Below are positions 28,341 through 36,668 of a DNA stretch of 36,767 nt, piece by piece. The DNA lies in assembly GCA_011525195.1 (NCBI GenBank), contig WTIP01000088.1, forward strand, positions 4,260-41,026, given 5' to 3'. Each line of letters starts with the position of its first letter. Within the stretch, counting starts at the first letter, position 1. The notes beneath the pieces are model-generated. The model searched no databases, had not been told where the DNA came from, and was given only the letters and a program-made list of their open reading frames with translations. The translations under genes and the position numbers were made by a program. The stretch is from Flavobacteriales bacterium. Its GTDB lineage: Bacteria > Bacteroidota > Bacteroidia > Flavobacteriales > Flavobacteriaceae.

Positions 28341-28341
28341 T

Positions 28342-28953
28342 TTATTTAACTTTCAATGAAAAGGCTTCTCTATTTTCAAGAAAGCCTACAAGATGGTCCC
28401 CTTCAGCAACAGGTCCCACACCAGCGGGCGTTCCCGTAAAAATGAGATCCCCTATCTTGAGGGTGAAAAACTGAGAACAATAGGCGATCAATTCATTTAT
28501 TTTCCATAGCATCTGAGCTGTATTACCCTGTTGGACAGTCGTTCCGTTTTTATCAAGTCGGAAAGAAAGCGCATTAATATCTGAGAATTGGGTCTTAGAA
28601 AACCATTCCCCAACTAATGCAGATCCATCAAAAGCCTTTGCTTTTTCCCATGGTAAACCCTTTGCCTTCAATTCAGATTGTAGGCTTCGAGCCGTAAAAT
28701 CGATTCCTAAGCCAATTTGACTGTAATATTTGGAAGCAAAATTGGGCGCTATATGTTTTCCTATTCGGTCAATCTTGACCATAACTTCTACTTCATAGTG
28801 GGCTTCTTGAGTAAAATGAGGCAGGTAAAAAGCTTGTTTTTTTTGAAGTATACTCGTGTCTGGCTTGATAAATAAGACAGGTTCTTTGGGACGCTGGTTT
28901 TCTAATTCCTCAATATGGGCGGGATAATTCCTTCCTACACAAATTATTTTCAC
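28342..28953 (-). CDS. Fumarylacetoacetate hydrolase (FAH) family protein
   Basis: The start codon is GTG, as no ATG precedes the conserved MKIICVGRNYPAHIEEL. This 203-residue protein is a single FAH domain, like the FAHD1 acylpyruvase/oxaloacetate decarboxylase group. The metal ligands are Glu54 and Glu56 (HYEVEVMVKI) and Asp85 (GIDFTARSLQ). Also visible are KAFDGSALVG and FTGTPAGVGPV. The true substrate is uncertain, probably a small 2-oxo diacid. It lies 6 bases after the exonuclease gene and one base before cinA. Confidence 0.9.
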   Translation of the reverse strand: MKIICVGRNYPAHIEELENQRPKEPVLFIKPDTSILQKKQAFYLPHFTQEAHYEVEVMVKIDRIGKHIAPNFASKYYSQIGLGIDFTARSLQSELKAKGLPWEKAKAFDGSALVGEWFSKTQFSDINALSFRLDKNGTTVQQGNTAQMLWKINELIAYCSQFFTLKIGDLIFTGTPAGVGPVAEGDHLVGFLENREAFSLKVK

Positions 28954-28959
28954 TGGCCC

Positions 28960-29733
28960 TTACGATTTAGTATTAAGTCCTTGTAATCGAATTTCGGTAA
29001 GGATTTTTTTGGTATAACGAGGAAAATCTGCATTTAAAACCCATCCAAAATAGCCGGGTTCAGTTTCTAAGATTGTCGTTACTTTTTTCCCTTTGTGCTT
29101 ACCAAAGCCAAAGCATAATTCCCCAGCTTTATCATATACCAAAAACCCAGCAAAATCAGCCGTTTTTCTTCGTGTGCTAAATTTATTTAAGAAATCAATG
29201 GTCGGTTCTAAGTCGGAGTAGCGTTCTAATTGTGCCAAGAGTACATCGTGAGTCGCTTGGGTATCTGCGAGAGCGCTGTGTGCATTTGTGTGTTCTTTAC
29301 TACAATAAAATTTAAGCGCAGCTTCTAAAGTACGTGCTTCCATTTTATGGAAAATGGTTTGCACATCTACAGTTTTACAATTTTTAAAATCAAAAGGAAT
29401 CTCTGCTCTTAATAACTCTTCTACAAGAAGCGGGATGTCAAAACGGTCTGAATTATAGCCTGCTAAATCACAGCCTTTGATAAAGCTGTAAATTTCATTA
29501 GAAAGTACTTTGAAAGTGGATTCGTTGGCCACCATCTCATCCGTAATTCCATGAACTTGAGAGGCCTCCTCTGGTATGGGTTGTTCGGGATTAATTCGCC
29601 ATACTTTGTTTTCTTGTGAACCGTCAGGGTGCAGTTTTAATACTGCCATTTCTACAATTCGATCTTTCGAGATGGCTGTTCCAGTCGTTTCGAGATCAAA
29701 AAAACACAAGGGTTTTATTAAATTTAACTTCAT
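28960..29733 (-). CDS. DnaQ-like 3'-5' exonuclease with C-terminal DUF3820-like tail
   Basis: This 257-residue protein has a DEDDh exonuclease domain (1-180) with a complete active site: Asp13 and Glu15 (FFDLETTG), Asp99 (SDRFDIPLL), His152 and Asp157 (AHSALADTQATHDV). Residues about 195-250 (FGFGKHKGKKVTTI, PGYFGWVLNADFP) match the DUF3820-type 'FGKxKGK ... P.Y..W' module. It resembles DNA polymerase III epsilon, but without a polymerase partner nearby, so a DNA- or RNA-trimming role is inferred. It follows the E2 gene by 11 bases. Confidence 0.92.
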   Translation of the reverse strand: MKLNLIKPLCFFDLETTGTAISKDRIVEMAVLKLHPDGSQENKVWRINPEQPIPEEASQVHGITDEMVANESTFKVLSNEIYSFIKGCDLAGYNSDRFDIPLLVEELLRAEIPFDFKNCKTVDVQTIFHKMEARTLEAALKFYCSKEHTNAHSALADTQATHDVLLAQLERYSDLEPTIDFLNKFSTRRKTADFAGFLVYDKAGELCFGFGKHKGKKVTTILETEPGYFGWVLNADFPRYTKKILTEIRLQGLNTKS

Positions 29734-29744
29734 GATAATATCAT

Positions 29745-31079
29745 TTAAAAGGGCAAAGTTTCAGACCAATTTTCAAGGTATTCGGCTACTCTTTTCACAA
29801 AAAGACCTCCAGTGGCGCCATTGATAATTCGATGATCATAACTGTGCGATAAGATCATTTTTCTTCTAATACCAATAAAATCCCCTTTTGGAGTTTCGAT
29901 TACAGCAGGTGTCTTTCGAATAGCGCCAATAGCCAGAATCCCAACTTGAGGTTGGTTAATAATCGGAGTCCCCATAAGCGAACCAAATTGACCGATATTG
30001 GTAAAGGTATAAGTGCCTCCTTTTACTTCCTCTGGATTCAATTGTCCTGCACGGGCTCTGGTAGCGAGATCATTGACCGCTTTTGCCAAGCCCACCAGAT
30101 TAAGATGGTCTGCATTTTTAATAACTGGAACAATCAGATTACCGTCAGGTAAAGCAGTTGCCATTCCTAAATTAATGGCTTGTTTTCTAATAATTTTTTG
30201 TCCCTCAACACTACTATTGAGTGCTGGATAATCACGTAGTGCTTTGATAATCGCAGACATGAATAAGGGAGTAAAAGTCAATTTTTCATTTTCTCTTGCA
30301 AAAAACTTTTCTTTTACTTCTGCTCTCCAGTCCCACAAACGACTTACATCAACTTCTATAAAGGATTGTACATGTGCGGATGTTTTTAAACTTGACATCA
30401 TGTGCTCAGCTATAAGTTCCTCCATTCGGGTCATCTCCCTAATTGGGTCATTAGTCTGATGAGGATTTGTATTTTGAATTGGAATTGATCCGCCAACTTG
30501 AGTTGAGGATATAGGTGCTGAGGTACGCTTCTCCAAGTAATTTAATAGGTCTCGCTTTGTGAGTCGTTGATCTTTACCAGTGCCTACTATCTTTTCTAGT
30601 TCTTCAAGAGGGATTCCTTCTTTTTTTGCAATATTTCGCACTAAGGGTGAATAAAAACGAGACCCCTCACTGATGGGGACTTGCGAAAGTGTAGTTGCTT
30701 TCTCAAGATCTTGTTCTAAAACTTTTGCTGTTTCTTCTAGAGGGGGTATTTCTTCTTCTTTTACTTCAATTTCAATTGAAGGCTCTTCTGCCGTTTTTTC
30801 TTCAGGAATTTCAATTTCTGCCTCATGCTCAACCGCTCCTTCAGTCTGAATTATAACTAAAGTTTCACCGACTTTTACAACTTCATTTTCATTAAAGCAT
30901 TTTTCAACTAATATGCCCTCAACTTCTGAAGTCACATCAGTATCAACTTTGTCGGTTGCAATTTCCACGATAGGGTCATCCTGCTGAATTTTATCACCAA
31001 TATCGAGTAACCATTTGGTGACTGTGGCTTCAGCTACACTTTCTCCCATTTTAGGAAGTTTAAGATGATAGAGTCCCAT
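29745..31079 (-). CDS. Dihydrolipoamide acyltransferase (2-oxo acid dehydrogenase E2)
   Basis: This 444-residue E2 subunit of a 2-oxo acid dehydrogenase complex is likely of branched-chain or acetoin/pyruvate type. One lipoyl domain (1-80) has the lipoylated Lys44 in EIATDKVDTDV. An acidic Pro/Glu linker (82-135), a peripheral-subunit-binding domain (144-183, YSPLVRNIAKKEGI) and the acyltransferase core (about 213-444) follow. The catalytic motif reads YDHRIINGATGG: His416 is kept but the usual Asp of HxxxDG is Asn420. E1 and E3 genes are not in the window. It heads a transcript with the exonuclease, FAH and cinA genes, and a TACTTTTG element lies 16 bases upstream. Confidence 0.93.
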   Translation of the reverse strand: MGLYHLKLPKMGESVAEATVTKWLLDIGDKIQQDDPIVEIATDKVDTDVTSEVEGILVEKCFNENEVVKVGETLVIIQTEGAVEHEAEIEIPEEKTAEEPSIEIEVKEEEIPPLEETAKVLEQDLEKATTLSQVPISEGSRFYSPLVRNIAKKEGIPLEELEKIVGTGKDQRLTKRDLLNYLEKRTSAPISSTQVGGSIPIQNTNPHQTNDPIREMTRMEELIAEHMMSSLKTSAHVQSFIEVDVSRLWDWRAEVKEKFFARENEKLTFTPLFMSAIIKALRDYPALNSSVEGQKIIRKQAINLGMATALPDGNLIVPVIKNADHLNLVGLAKAVNDLATRARAGQLNPEEVKGGTYTFTNIGQFGSLMGTPIINQPQVGILAIGAIRKTPAVIETPKGDFIGIRRKMILSHSYDHRIINGATGGLFVKRVAEYLENWSETLPF

Positions 31080-31095
31080 ATTAAATTTTGTTTTG

Positions 31096-31103
31096 CAAAA
31101 GTA
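31096..31103 (-). promoter_or_regulatory. Candidate -7 promoter element of the E2 gene
   Basis: TACTTTTG on the minus strand matches TAnnTTTG exactly, 16 bases before the E2 start, in the 75-base gap after recR. The nearest upstream TTG is 28 bases away, too far for a normal -33. Confidence 0.4.
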
Positions 31104-31138
31104 TCAATTTAAAATGTTTTATTAGGTCTTGCAACTAC

Positions 31139-31163
31139 CTAAAAAAAGCCTTTTTTAGCTTTT
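31139..31163 (-). terminator. Weak terminator at the end of recR
   Basis: On the minus strand AAAAGC, an eight-base loop and GCTTTTTTTAG form a 6-bp stem with a T-run. The stem arm overlaps the end of recR. The A-T-rich alternative pairing CTAAAAAA/TTTTTTAG occupies the same bases. Confidence 0.4.
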
Positions 31164-31775
31164 AGAAATAGAGGATTCAAAAGGCACACGGGCAAGGATA
31201 GAGCGCCCGAGCGTAACCTCGTCTGTATACTCTAATTCGTCTCCTATGGGTATCCCACGCGCAATGGTTGATGTTTTTACCCCCAGTGGAAAGAGCAATT
31301 TATAAATATAAAAGTTTGTGGTATCGGCCTCCATAGTCGCACTAAGTGCAAAAATAACTTCACTTATCTCAGTATGTTTTACTTTTTCAATCAGCGAATT
31401 AATCGTTAAATCTTGAGGTCCAATCCCATCCATAGGTGAAATGATCCCTCCCAAGACATGGTATACCCCTCGATATTGACCTGTATTTTCGATCGCCATT
31501 ACATCTCGAATATCTTCTACGATACAAACTACGTTTTTATCTCTTTTTGAACTGGCGCAAATTTCACATATTTCTGAATCTGAAAGATTGTGACATTGCG
31601 CGCAAAAAACAACCTCCGCTCTTAACTTTAGCAGTGCCTTACTCAAAGAATCTGTTTGTTCAAGGGGTTGCTTTAATAAGTGTAATGCCAAACGGAGTGC
31701 CGTTCGCTTTCCTATACCCGGAAGTTGGGCAATTTCTTGAACCGCATTTTCAAGCAATTTTGAAGAAAAATCCAT
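31155..31775 (-). CDS. recR: Recombination mediator protein RecR
   Basis: This 206-residue protein works with RecO (and RecF) to load RecA on gapped DNA. It has an N-terminal helix-hairpin-helix ([20 protein letters not shown]) and a four-cysteine zinc finger (Cys58, Cys61, Cys70, Cys73 in FCAQCHNL...ICEICAS). The Toprim domain (about 82-175; [30 protein letters not shown]) and the C-terminal strand ([13 protein letters not shown], after [19 protein letters not shown]) are complete. It diverges from the symporter gene across 63 bases. Confidence 0.97.
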   Translation of the reverse strand: MDFSSKLLENAVQEIAQLPGIGKRTALRLALHLLKQPLEQTDSLSKALLKLRAEVVFCAQCHNLSDSEICEICASSKRDKNVVCIVEDIRDVMAIENTGQYRGVYHVLGGIISPMDGIGPQDLTINSLIEKVKHTEISEVIFALSATMEADTTNFYIYKLLFPLGVKTSTIARGIPIGDELEYTDEVTLGRSILARVPFESSISKS

Positions 31776-31838
31776 TCTGTAAAATTACAAAAATTGGTTG
31801 ATTTGAGTTTTGTATCTTCATGCCTAATTAGAGAAAAA

Positions 31839-33299
31839 ATGATCAGTCCTTTTTTTATTTTGAGTTTGATAATCGGCTATTTTTTAGTGCTTTTAGCCAT
31901 TGCTTTTTTTACTGGAAAAGAAGATTCGAATGAGAGTTTTTTCAAAGCAAATAGAAATTCTCCATGGTATTTAGTTGCCTTTGGAATGGTGGGTGCTTCA
32001 CTGTCTGGAGTAACATTTATCTCTGTCCCGGGGTGGGTTGAATCTTCTCAGTTTACCTATTTTCAGGTAGTCATGGGTTATCTCGTAGGATATTTTGTTG
32101 TCGCCTATTTACTCTTACCTGTTTACTATAAAAATAATGTCACTTCTATATACGAATACCTTGAAAGTCGCTTAGGCACAAATAGTCACCATGCTGGCGC
32201 TTTCTTCTTTTTTCTATCGCGTGTGCTTGGCGCGGCCTTCCGCCTTTTTTTGGTAGCCATCGTCTTACAGCAGTTTATCTTTGATGAATTAGGAGTCCCC
32301 TATGAGCTTACTGTAGTTTTATCCATTGTACTTATCTGGGTCTATACCCAAAAAGGCGGAATTAAAACGATCGTTTTTACTGACACTTTGCAAACGGGAC
32401 TTATGATTGCTGCGGTGGTGCTTTCTATACTCTACATAAATGAAGCACTAAACTGGAATTTTTCTGAATTCTTGGCTTCCAGAGAACTTCTTAATTACAA
32501 TCAAATTTGGGTAGCAGATACCTTACTTAGCAGAAATCATTTTTTGAAATCATTTATAGGAGGGGCTTTTGTTACGATTTGCATGACGGGTTTAGATCAG
32601 GACATGATGCAAAAAAACTTGAGCTGTAGAACTCTAAAAGACGCACAAAAGAATATGGTTGTATTCAGCTTTGTATTGGTTTTTGTGACTGCTTTATTCA
32701 TGCTGTTGGGTGCTTTACTCTATATATACGCCCAAAGAGAAGGAATTGGAATCCCCTTAATGGAGGGGGAACCCAAATCAGATTTACTCTTTCCTGAAAT
32801 TGCACTAAATGGTAATTTAGGTATTGCAGTGGCTGTTACTTTTATTCTGGGTCTTATTGCTGCAGCTTACAGCAGTGCAGACAGCGCCCTGACTTCGTTA
32901 ACCACTTCTTTCTGTGTTGACTTTCTAAAAATCTATCGTCGTACAGAGTCTGAGCAAAAAAAATTAAGAAAAACCATACACATTGCGATGAGTTTACTTT
33001 TAATTCTAGTTGTGATTGCCTTTAAATATATTTTGGATCGCAATGTTATTGATGGGCTGCTCACCGCTGCTGGATATACTTATGGGCCTCTTTTGGGCTT
33101 ATTTGCTTTTGGTATTTTTACCAACTATCAAATTAAAGACCGCTATGTATGGATTGTTGTATTTAGTGTTTTGGGTATAGTCAGTATGCTTGGAAATCTT
33201 GACGCCTCAATACTGGGGGGCTATGAATTAGGGTATGAGCTACTTCCACTTAATGGGCTACTCACTTTTTTAGGTTTGGTATTGATTCGTAGAAAGTAA
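31839..33299 (+). CDS. Sodium:solute symporter (SSS family)
   Basis: The start is moved from a TTG at 31794 to the ATG at 31839 (after AGAGAAAAA), where the first membrane helix begins (MISPFFILSLIIGYFLVLLA). The 486-residue inner-membrane protein has about 12-13 hydrophobic helices and SSS signatures: FGMVGASLSGVTFISVPGW in the first broken helix, GGIKTIVFTDTLQTGLM, CMTGLDQDMMQKNL and AAAYSSADSALTSLTTS. It uses the sodium gradient to import a solute; the substrate is not predictable here. Its 3' end overlaps the opposite CoA-binding gene by 30 bases. Confidence 0.92.
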   Translation: MISPFFILSLIIGYFLVLLAIAFFTGKEDSNESFFKANRNSPWYLVAFGMVGASLSGVTFISVPGWVESSQFTYFQVVMGYLVGYFVVAYLLLPVYYKNNVTSIYEYLESRLGTNSHHAGAFFFFLSRVLGAAFRLFLVAIVLQQFIFDELGVPYELTVVLSIVLIWVYTQKGGIKTIVFTDTLQTGLMIAAVVLSILYINEALNWNFSEFLASRELLNYNQIWVADTLLSRNHFLKSFIGGAFVTICMTGLDQDMMQKNLSCRTLKDAQKNMVVFSFVLVFVTALFMLLGALLYIYAQREGIGIPLMEGEPKSDLLFPEIALNGNLGIAVAVTFILGLIAAAYSSADSALTSLTTSFCVDFLKIYRRTESEQKKLRKTIHIAMSLLLILVVIAFKYILDRNVIDGLLTAAGYTYGPLLGLFAFGIFTNYQIKDRYVWIVVFSVLGIVSMLGNLDASILGGYELGYELLPLNGLLTFLGLVLIRRK

Positions 33300-33644
33300 T
33301 ACGAGGGTACAAGAATTTTCCCATAATATCCCTGCTTTATCAAGCATTGTGGTAAACGCAGGATTTTCTGTACCCGGATTAAAAAGTACACGATGGGGGT
33401 GCAATTCAAGAATATAATCATAATAATCCGGCTGACGTTGGGGAGAGAGATAGAGGGATACCGTATGAATCCCACTCAATTTTTTAAAGGGTTCAATAAG
33501 GGGTTTTGATCCAATTTTTCCTGGTTGAACTCCCATTGCCACGACTTCAATTTGATGTTTTTCGAGCAGAGATACAGCCTGATAAGCATAGCGTGCTGGT
33601 TTGGGAGAAGCCCCAAGGACTAGAGTCTTAAAAGTCGTTACCAT
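33270..33644 (-). CDS. CoA-binding domain protein
   Basis: This 124-residue single Rossmann-type CoA-binding domain (CoA_binding_2 type) has TLVLGASPKPARYAYQAV near the N-terminus, then VSLYLSPQRQPDYYDYILEL and VLFNPGTENPAF, ending CTLVLLSTNQY. The ATG at 33644 is the start; the track start at 33665 is a TTG inside fabH. The first 7 bases overlap the end of fabH (ATGGTAA), a sign of translational coupling. Stand-alone proteins of this type have no established role; binding of CoA or acyl-CoA is inferred from the domain. Confidence 0.88.
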   Translation of the reverse strand: MVTTFKTLVLGASPKPARYAYQAVSLLEKHQIEVVAMGVQPGKIGSKPLIEPFKKLSGIHTVSLYLSPQRQPDYYDYILELHPHRVLFNPGTENPAFTTMLDKAGILWENSCTLVLLSTNQYQT

Positions 33645-34645
33645 TGAATCATTACACTCCCCCAAGTGAATCCACTTCCAAAAGCAGCCAAAACGATTTT
33701 TGATCCCTCGGTTACTTTCCCTTCTTCCCAGGCTTCAGTCAAGGCTATAGGAATAGAGGCCGCTGTTGTATTTCCATAGCGCTGGATATTATTATAGACT
33801 TGATCCTCTCTGAGTCTAAATTTCTTTTGCACAAACTGCGCAATTCTCAAATTCGCTTGATGTGGGATAAGCAAGCCAATCTGTTCCGAATTCCAACCTG
33901 TTTTTTCAAGCCCCTCTTGGATTACTTCAGCAAAACGCACTACCGCATTTTTAAAAACAAATTGACCATTCATATACGGATAATAAGAAATGTCCTCTGG
34001 ATCATTTAAGGCCATAATCTCGGGGACCCATCTACCCGTATTTGGTCCAATAAGAGACAGTTCTTCAGCATACTTCCCCTGAGAATAGAGGTGAGAGGAT
34101 AGGATGCCCTCACTTGGATTGGTTGTCCTACTCATTACTACCGCTCCTGCACCATCGCCAAAAATGACAGAAATATTTCTTCCTCTAGTCGTCATATCAA
34201 GTCCTCCAGAGTGGTATTCTGAGCCGATTACCAAAATATTTTGATACATCCCTGTTTTTATAAACTGATCGGCTGTGGCTACAGCATAGACAAAGCCAGA
34301 ACATTGCATACGGATATCCATAGCGGGGCAATTTGGAATATCAAGCGCTTCCTGAACCAAAACACCCGAACCTGGAAAATAGTAATCGGGACTTAAAGTG
34401 GCAAAAAGAATAAAGTCAATCTCTTTCGGCTCTAAACCTGCACGCGCTATGGCAATACGTGCCGCTTTGATGCCCATCACAGAGGTACTGTTCCCATCAC
34501 CTTTTACGATGTGCCTTCGCTCTTTTATTCCTGTACGTTCTTGAATCCATTCATCAGAAGTCTCCATGATTTTCTCAAGATCGGCATTGGTTACAATATT
34601 TTCAGGAAGGTACTTACCTACCCCCGTAATTTTGGAATTATACAT
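33638..34645 (-). CDS. 3-oxoacyl-ACP synthase III (KAS III, FabH-type)
   Basis: This 335-residue ketoacyl synthase III condenses an acyl-CoA with malonyl-ACP to start fatty-acid chains, or makes related 3-oxo products. The active site is complete: Cys115 (DIRMQCSGFVYAV), His262 (LIPHQANLRIAQ) and Asn292 (RYGNTTAASIPIAL). SDEWIQERTGIKERR and GDGAGAVVM are further family marks. It is not beside plsX, rpmF or other fab genes, so it may be a second KAS III with a special primer. It lies downstream of the UbiB-like kinase, separated by 33 bases that form a hairpin, and overlaps the CoA-binding gene. I leave the symbol empty because fabH paralogues are common. Confidence 0.92.
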   Translation of the reverse strand: MYNSKITGVGKYLPENIVTNADLEKIMETSDEWIQERTGIKERRHIVKGDGNSTSVMGIKAARIAIARAGLEPKEIDFILFATLSPDYYFPGSGVLVQEALDIPNCPAMDIRMQCSGFVYAVATADQFIKTGMYQNILVIGSEYHSGGLDMTTRGRNISVIFGDGAGAVVMSRTTNPSEGILSSHLYSQGKYAEELSLIGPNTGRWVPEIMALNDPEDISYYPYMNGQFVFKNAVVRFAEVIQEGLEKTGWNSEQIGLLIPHQANLRIAQFVQKKFRLREDQVYNNIQRYGNTTAASIPIALTEAWEEGKVTEGSKIVLAAFGSGFTWGSVMIQW

Positions 34646-34647
34646 GT

Positions 34648-34669
34648 ACTAAATTTTATTGAATTTAGT
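34648..34669 (-). repeat. 8-bp inverted repeat in the ubiB-like/fabH gap
   Basis: ACTAAATT and AATTTAGT pair around a six-base loop, 2 bases ahead of the fabH-type start. On the minus strand an AAGGAG sequence lies 5 bases before the hairpin. Folding would bring it to about 7-8 bases from the ATG. It may alternatively be a protein-binding palindrome. Confidence 0.5.
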
Positions 34670-34678
34670 GAATTCTCC

Positions 34679-36004
34679 TTAGGTTTGAAAATGACCAGTC
34701 AAGTAGATTCTAAATTCTTCTGTTTTAATTTTTGCCCTCAGATCATAGAGCAGATGATAAAGCCCAAAAAATGTTCTATTCATATAGATAAAATGTTTTG
34801 ACCCTCTGTTTCCATTCATTTGTCGAAGCTGCGCATCTTTTGTAAAAGATTTTGAGAGCTGTGTAATGGCTTCCCAAAAGTCAGGATCTGAAAAATCAAA
34901 TTCTGAACCGTGAAAAGGAAGCGTAAATAGACGCATCATTTTCTGAAAAAAAGTGGTAAAATATTGTTCCTCTTCGGGGGTATCTGTAGGGAGAAGAATC
35001 TCAAGCTGACGGAGTAAACGGTCAAAGACTTCCTTATTTTCAATATTCTCTTTTTTTGAAAGTTCAAAATAAGGGGTATAAAAGTCATCAGGTATCGATT
35101 TAATACACCCAAAATCTATAGCGATAAGTCGCTCCTGATTATCAACAAGAAAGTTTCCTGGATGCGGGTCTGCTTGAACTTGTTTGAGTCCGTGAATTTG
35201 AAACATATAAAAATCCCAGAGGGTCTGTCCCAATTTATTTCTTGTTTTTTGAGATAAATCTTGTGCAGTATATTCTGAAAGGTGTTGGCCCTCCATCCAA
35301 TCCATAGCTAACGTTCTCTGCGTCGTGAACTCTGGGTAATATTGTGGAAAGCATAGATTAGGAAGCTCGCTTGCCGCTTGTGAAATAAATTGACTGTTTT
35401 TTAACTCCTGAAGATAGTCAGTCTCTTCTATGAGCTTTTCTTCCACTTCTTTAAAATAACGATCGGTATCTTTCCCTTTTAAATTAAACATGCGCAGGGC
35501 AATCGGCTTAACCAAAGCCAAATCTGAGCTAATACTATTTGAAACCCCTGGATATTGAATTTTAATAGCGAGTTGTTTTCCCTTTTTTTCCGCACGATGA
35601 ACTTGGCCAATACTTGCTGCATTCAAAGCGTCATAAGAAAATGAATCAAAAACAGCTTCAGGATTACGGCCCAAATACTTGCGAATGGTTTTTTTTACCA
35701 GTGCTGCTGAAAGAGGCGGAACAGAAAATTGAGCCAAACCAAATTGCTCAACATAAGCCTGAGGCAATAGATTCTTTTCCATGCTGAGCATTTGAGCCAC
35801 TTTAAGGGCACTCCCTTTCAATTCTTTTAAACCGTCATAAATGTCCTTCGCATTATTTTCATCTAACTTGGACTTGTCTGTATTGCCGGTAAGAATTTTT
35901 TCACCGTAATATCGAATATAATTTCCCCCTATTTTCGCTCCCGTAGTAACAAGTTTAGAGGCACGTTCTATTTTTTTAGTTGGGATTGAATCTAAGGTCT
36001 TCAA
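34679..36004 (-). CDS. ABC1/UbiB-family atypical kinase-like protein
   Basis: The start is a TTG overlapping nothing but abutting the TetR stop (TAATTG). No ATG occurs before residue 70, and the residues from TTG on (MKTLDSIPTKKIERASKLVT) look like a conserved family start. The 441-residue protein has the family motifs: Lys68-Val-Ala-Gln71 in the KxGQ position, the alanine-rich loop NAASIGQVHRA (about 128-138), Lys148 (LAIKIQ), EETDYLQE, VQADPHPGNF (Asp279, Asn284) and Asp297 of IAIDFG. UbiB proteins support quinone and lipid metabolism. Since Bacteroidota make menaquinone, a ubiquinone role is unlikely. It is cytoplasmic or membrane-associated. Confidence 0.92.
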   Translation of the reverse strand: MKTLDSIPTKKIERASKLVTTGAKIGGNYIRYYGEKILTGNTDKSKLDENNAKDIYDGLKELKGSALKVAQMLSMEKNLLPQAYVEQFGLAQFSVPPLSAALVKKTIRKYLGRNPEAVFDSFSYDALNAASIGQVHRAEKKGKQLAIKIQYPGVSNSISSDLALVKPIALRMFNLKGKDTDRYFKEVEEKLIEETDYLQELKNSQFISQAASELPNLCFPQYYPEFTTQRTLAMDWMEGQHLSEYTAQDLSQKTRNKLGQTLWDFYMFQIHGLKQVQADPHPGNFLVDNQERLIAIDFGCIKSIPDDFYTPYFELSKKENIENKEVFDRLLRQLEILLPTDTPEEEQYFTTFFQKMMRLFTLPFHGSEFDFSDPDFWEAITQLSKSFTKDAQLRQMNGNRGSKHFIYMNRTFFGLYHLLYDLRAKIKTEEFRIYLTGHFQT

Positions 36005-36640
36005 TTAAACCAAATTAAATTTTTCCTTCCAAAGAAATTTTCCGAAATCTATGACACTGTCAACAGGCGTACTGTCAAATAAATCAAAAACGGTACGTAC
36101 TGACTTTTCAATCGCCATATCTGTTTTTTCGAAACCTGATGAGGTATCCTCTATCCAAAATTTGAGTAAAAAAATAAATTGTAACCAAGCGCCTTCAGCA
36201 AATACCGTCTCAGGGTGTTGGCTGAATTTTGATTGTTTTAAAGCATTTCCGTCCTGAATGAGTACTGTAATAAACTCTTTAAAAGCATGACGCAACGACT
36301 TAAGTGTGGCCATTTTTTCCAGTGGTGTTTTTTGTTTATTTAATGCAAATAAAACATAGCTTCGATTCAGCAATAACACCTCAAAAAAAGTAAAGTAAAA
36401 AGAAAGTAATTTTTCTTTAGGTGTTTTGGACTGGTACCCTTTTTCCTTTTGTATCAGGTCAATTGCATTATTAAAAAACTGAGTGAAAATATGTGCCTTT
36501 AACTGATCTAATGATCCAAAGTGAGCATAAAATGCAGACTCTTCAATTTTAAGCTCTTTACAGAATCTGTATACGGACTGTGGCTCTTTTTCATGCTCTA
36601 AAACGGAATTCATGTAGTATTCTAGTATCTTCTGCTGCAT
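36005..36640 (-). CDS. TetR-family transcriptional regulator
   Basis: The ATG at 36640 (MQQKILEYYMNS) is used; the track adds two residues from a TTG. The protein is 211 residues. The N-terminal helix-turn-helix spans about 20-50 (SVYRFCKELKIEESAFYAHFGSLDQL), with the family 'FYxHFGS' signature. The larger helical C-terminal part would bind a ligand and dimerise. The stop codon directly abuts the UbiB-like gene, so it is the first gene of the operon and probably regulates it and itself. A near-perfect promoter lies upstream. Confidence 0.9.
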   Translation of the reverse strand: MQQKILEYYMNSVLEHEKEPQSVYRFCKELKIEESAFYAHFGSLDQLKAHIFTQFFNNAIDLIQKEKGYQSKTPKEKLLSFYFTFFEVLLLNRSYVLFALNKQKTPLEKMATLKSLRHAFKEFITVLIQDGNALKQSKFSQHPETVFAEGAWLQFIFLLKFWIEDTSSGFEKTDMAIEKSVRTVFDLFDSTPVDSVIDFGKFLWKEKFNLV

Positions 36641-36668
36641 CCTCAATACTGTTTTAAAAGAATAAATA

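Noticed and set aside
29946-30459. Three plus-strand ORFs opposite the E2 gene
   Set aside because: They are overlapping each other in different frames and opposite the conserved E2 core.
31794-31820. Promoter for the symporter (TTG ... TATCTTCA)
   Set aside because: The spacing is only 16 bases and the -7 element misses the two last consensus bases.
31794-31838. TTG-initiated extension of the symporter
   Set aside because: It adds a polar stretch ahead of the first membrane helix, and an ATG at 31839 begins that helix directly.
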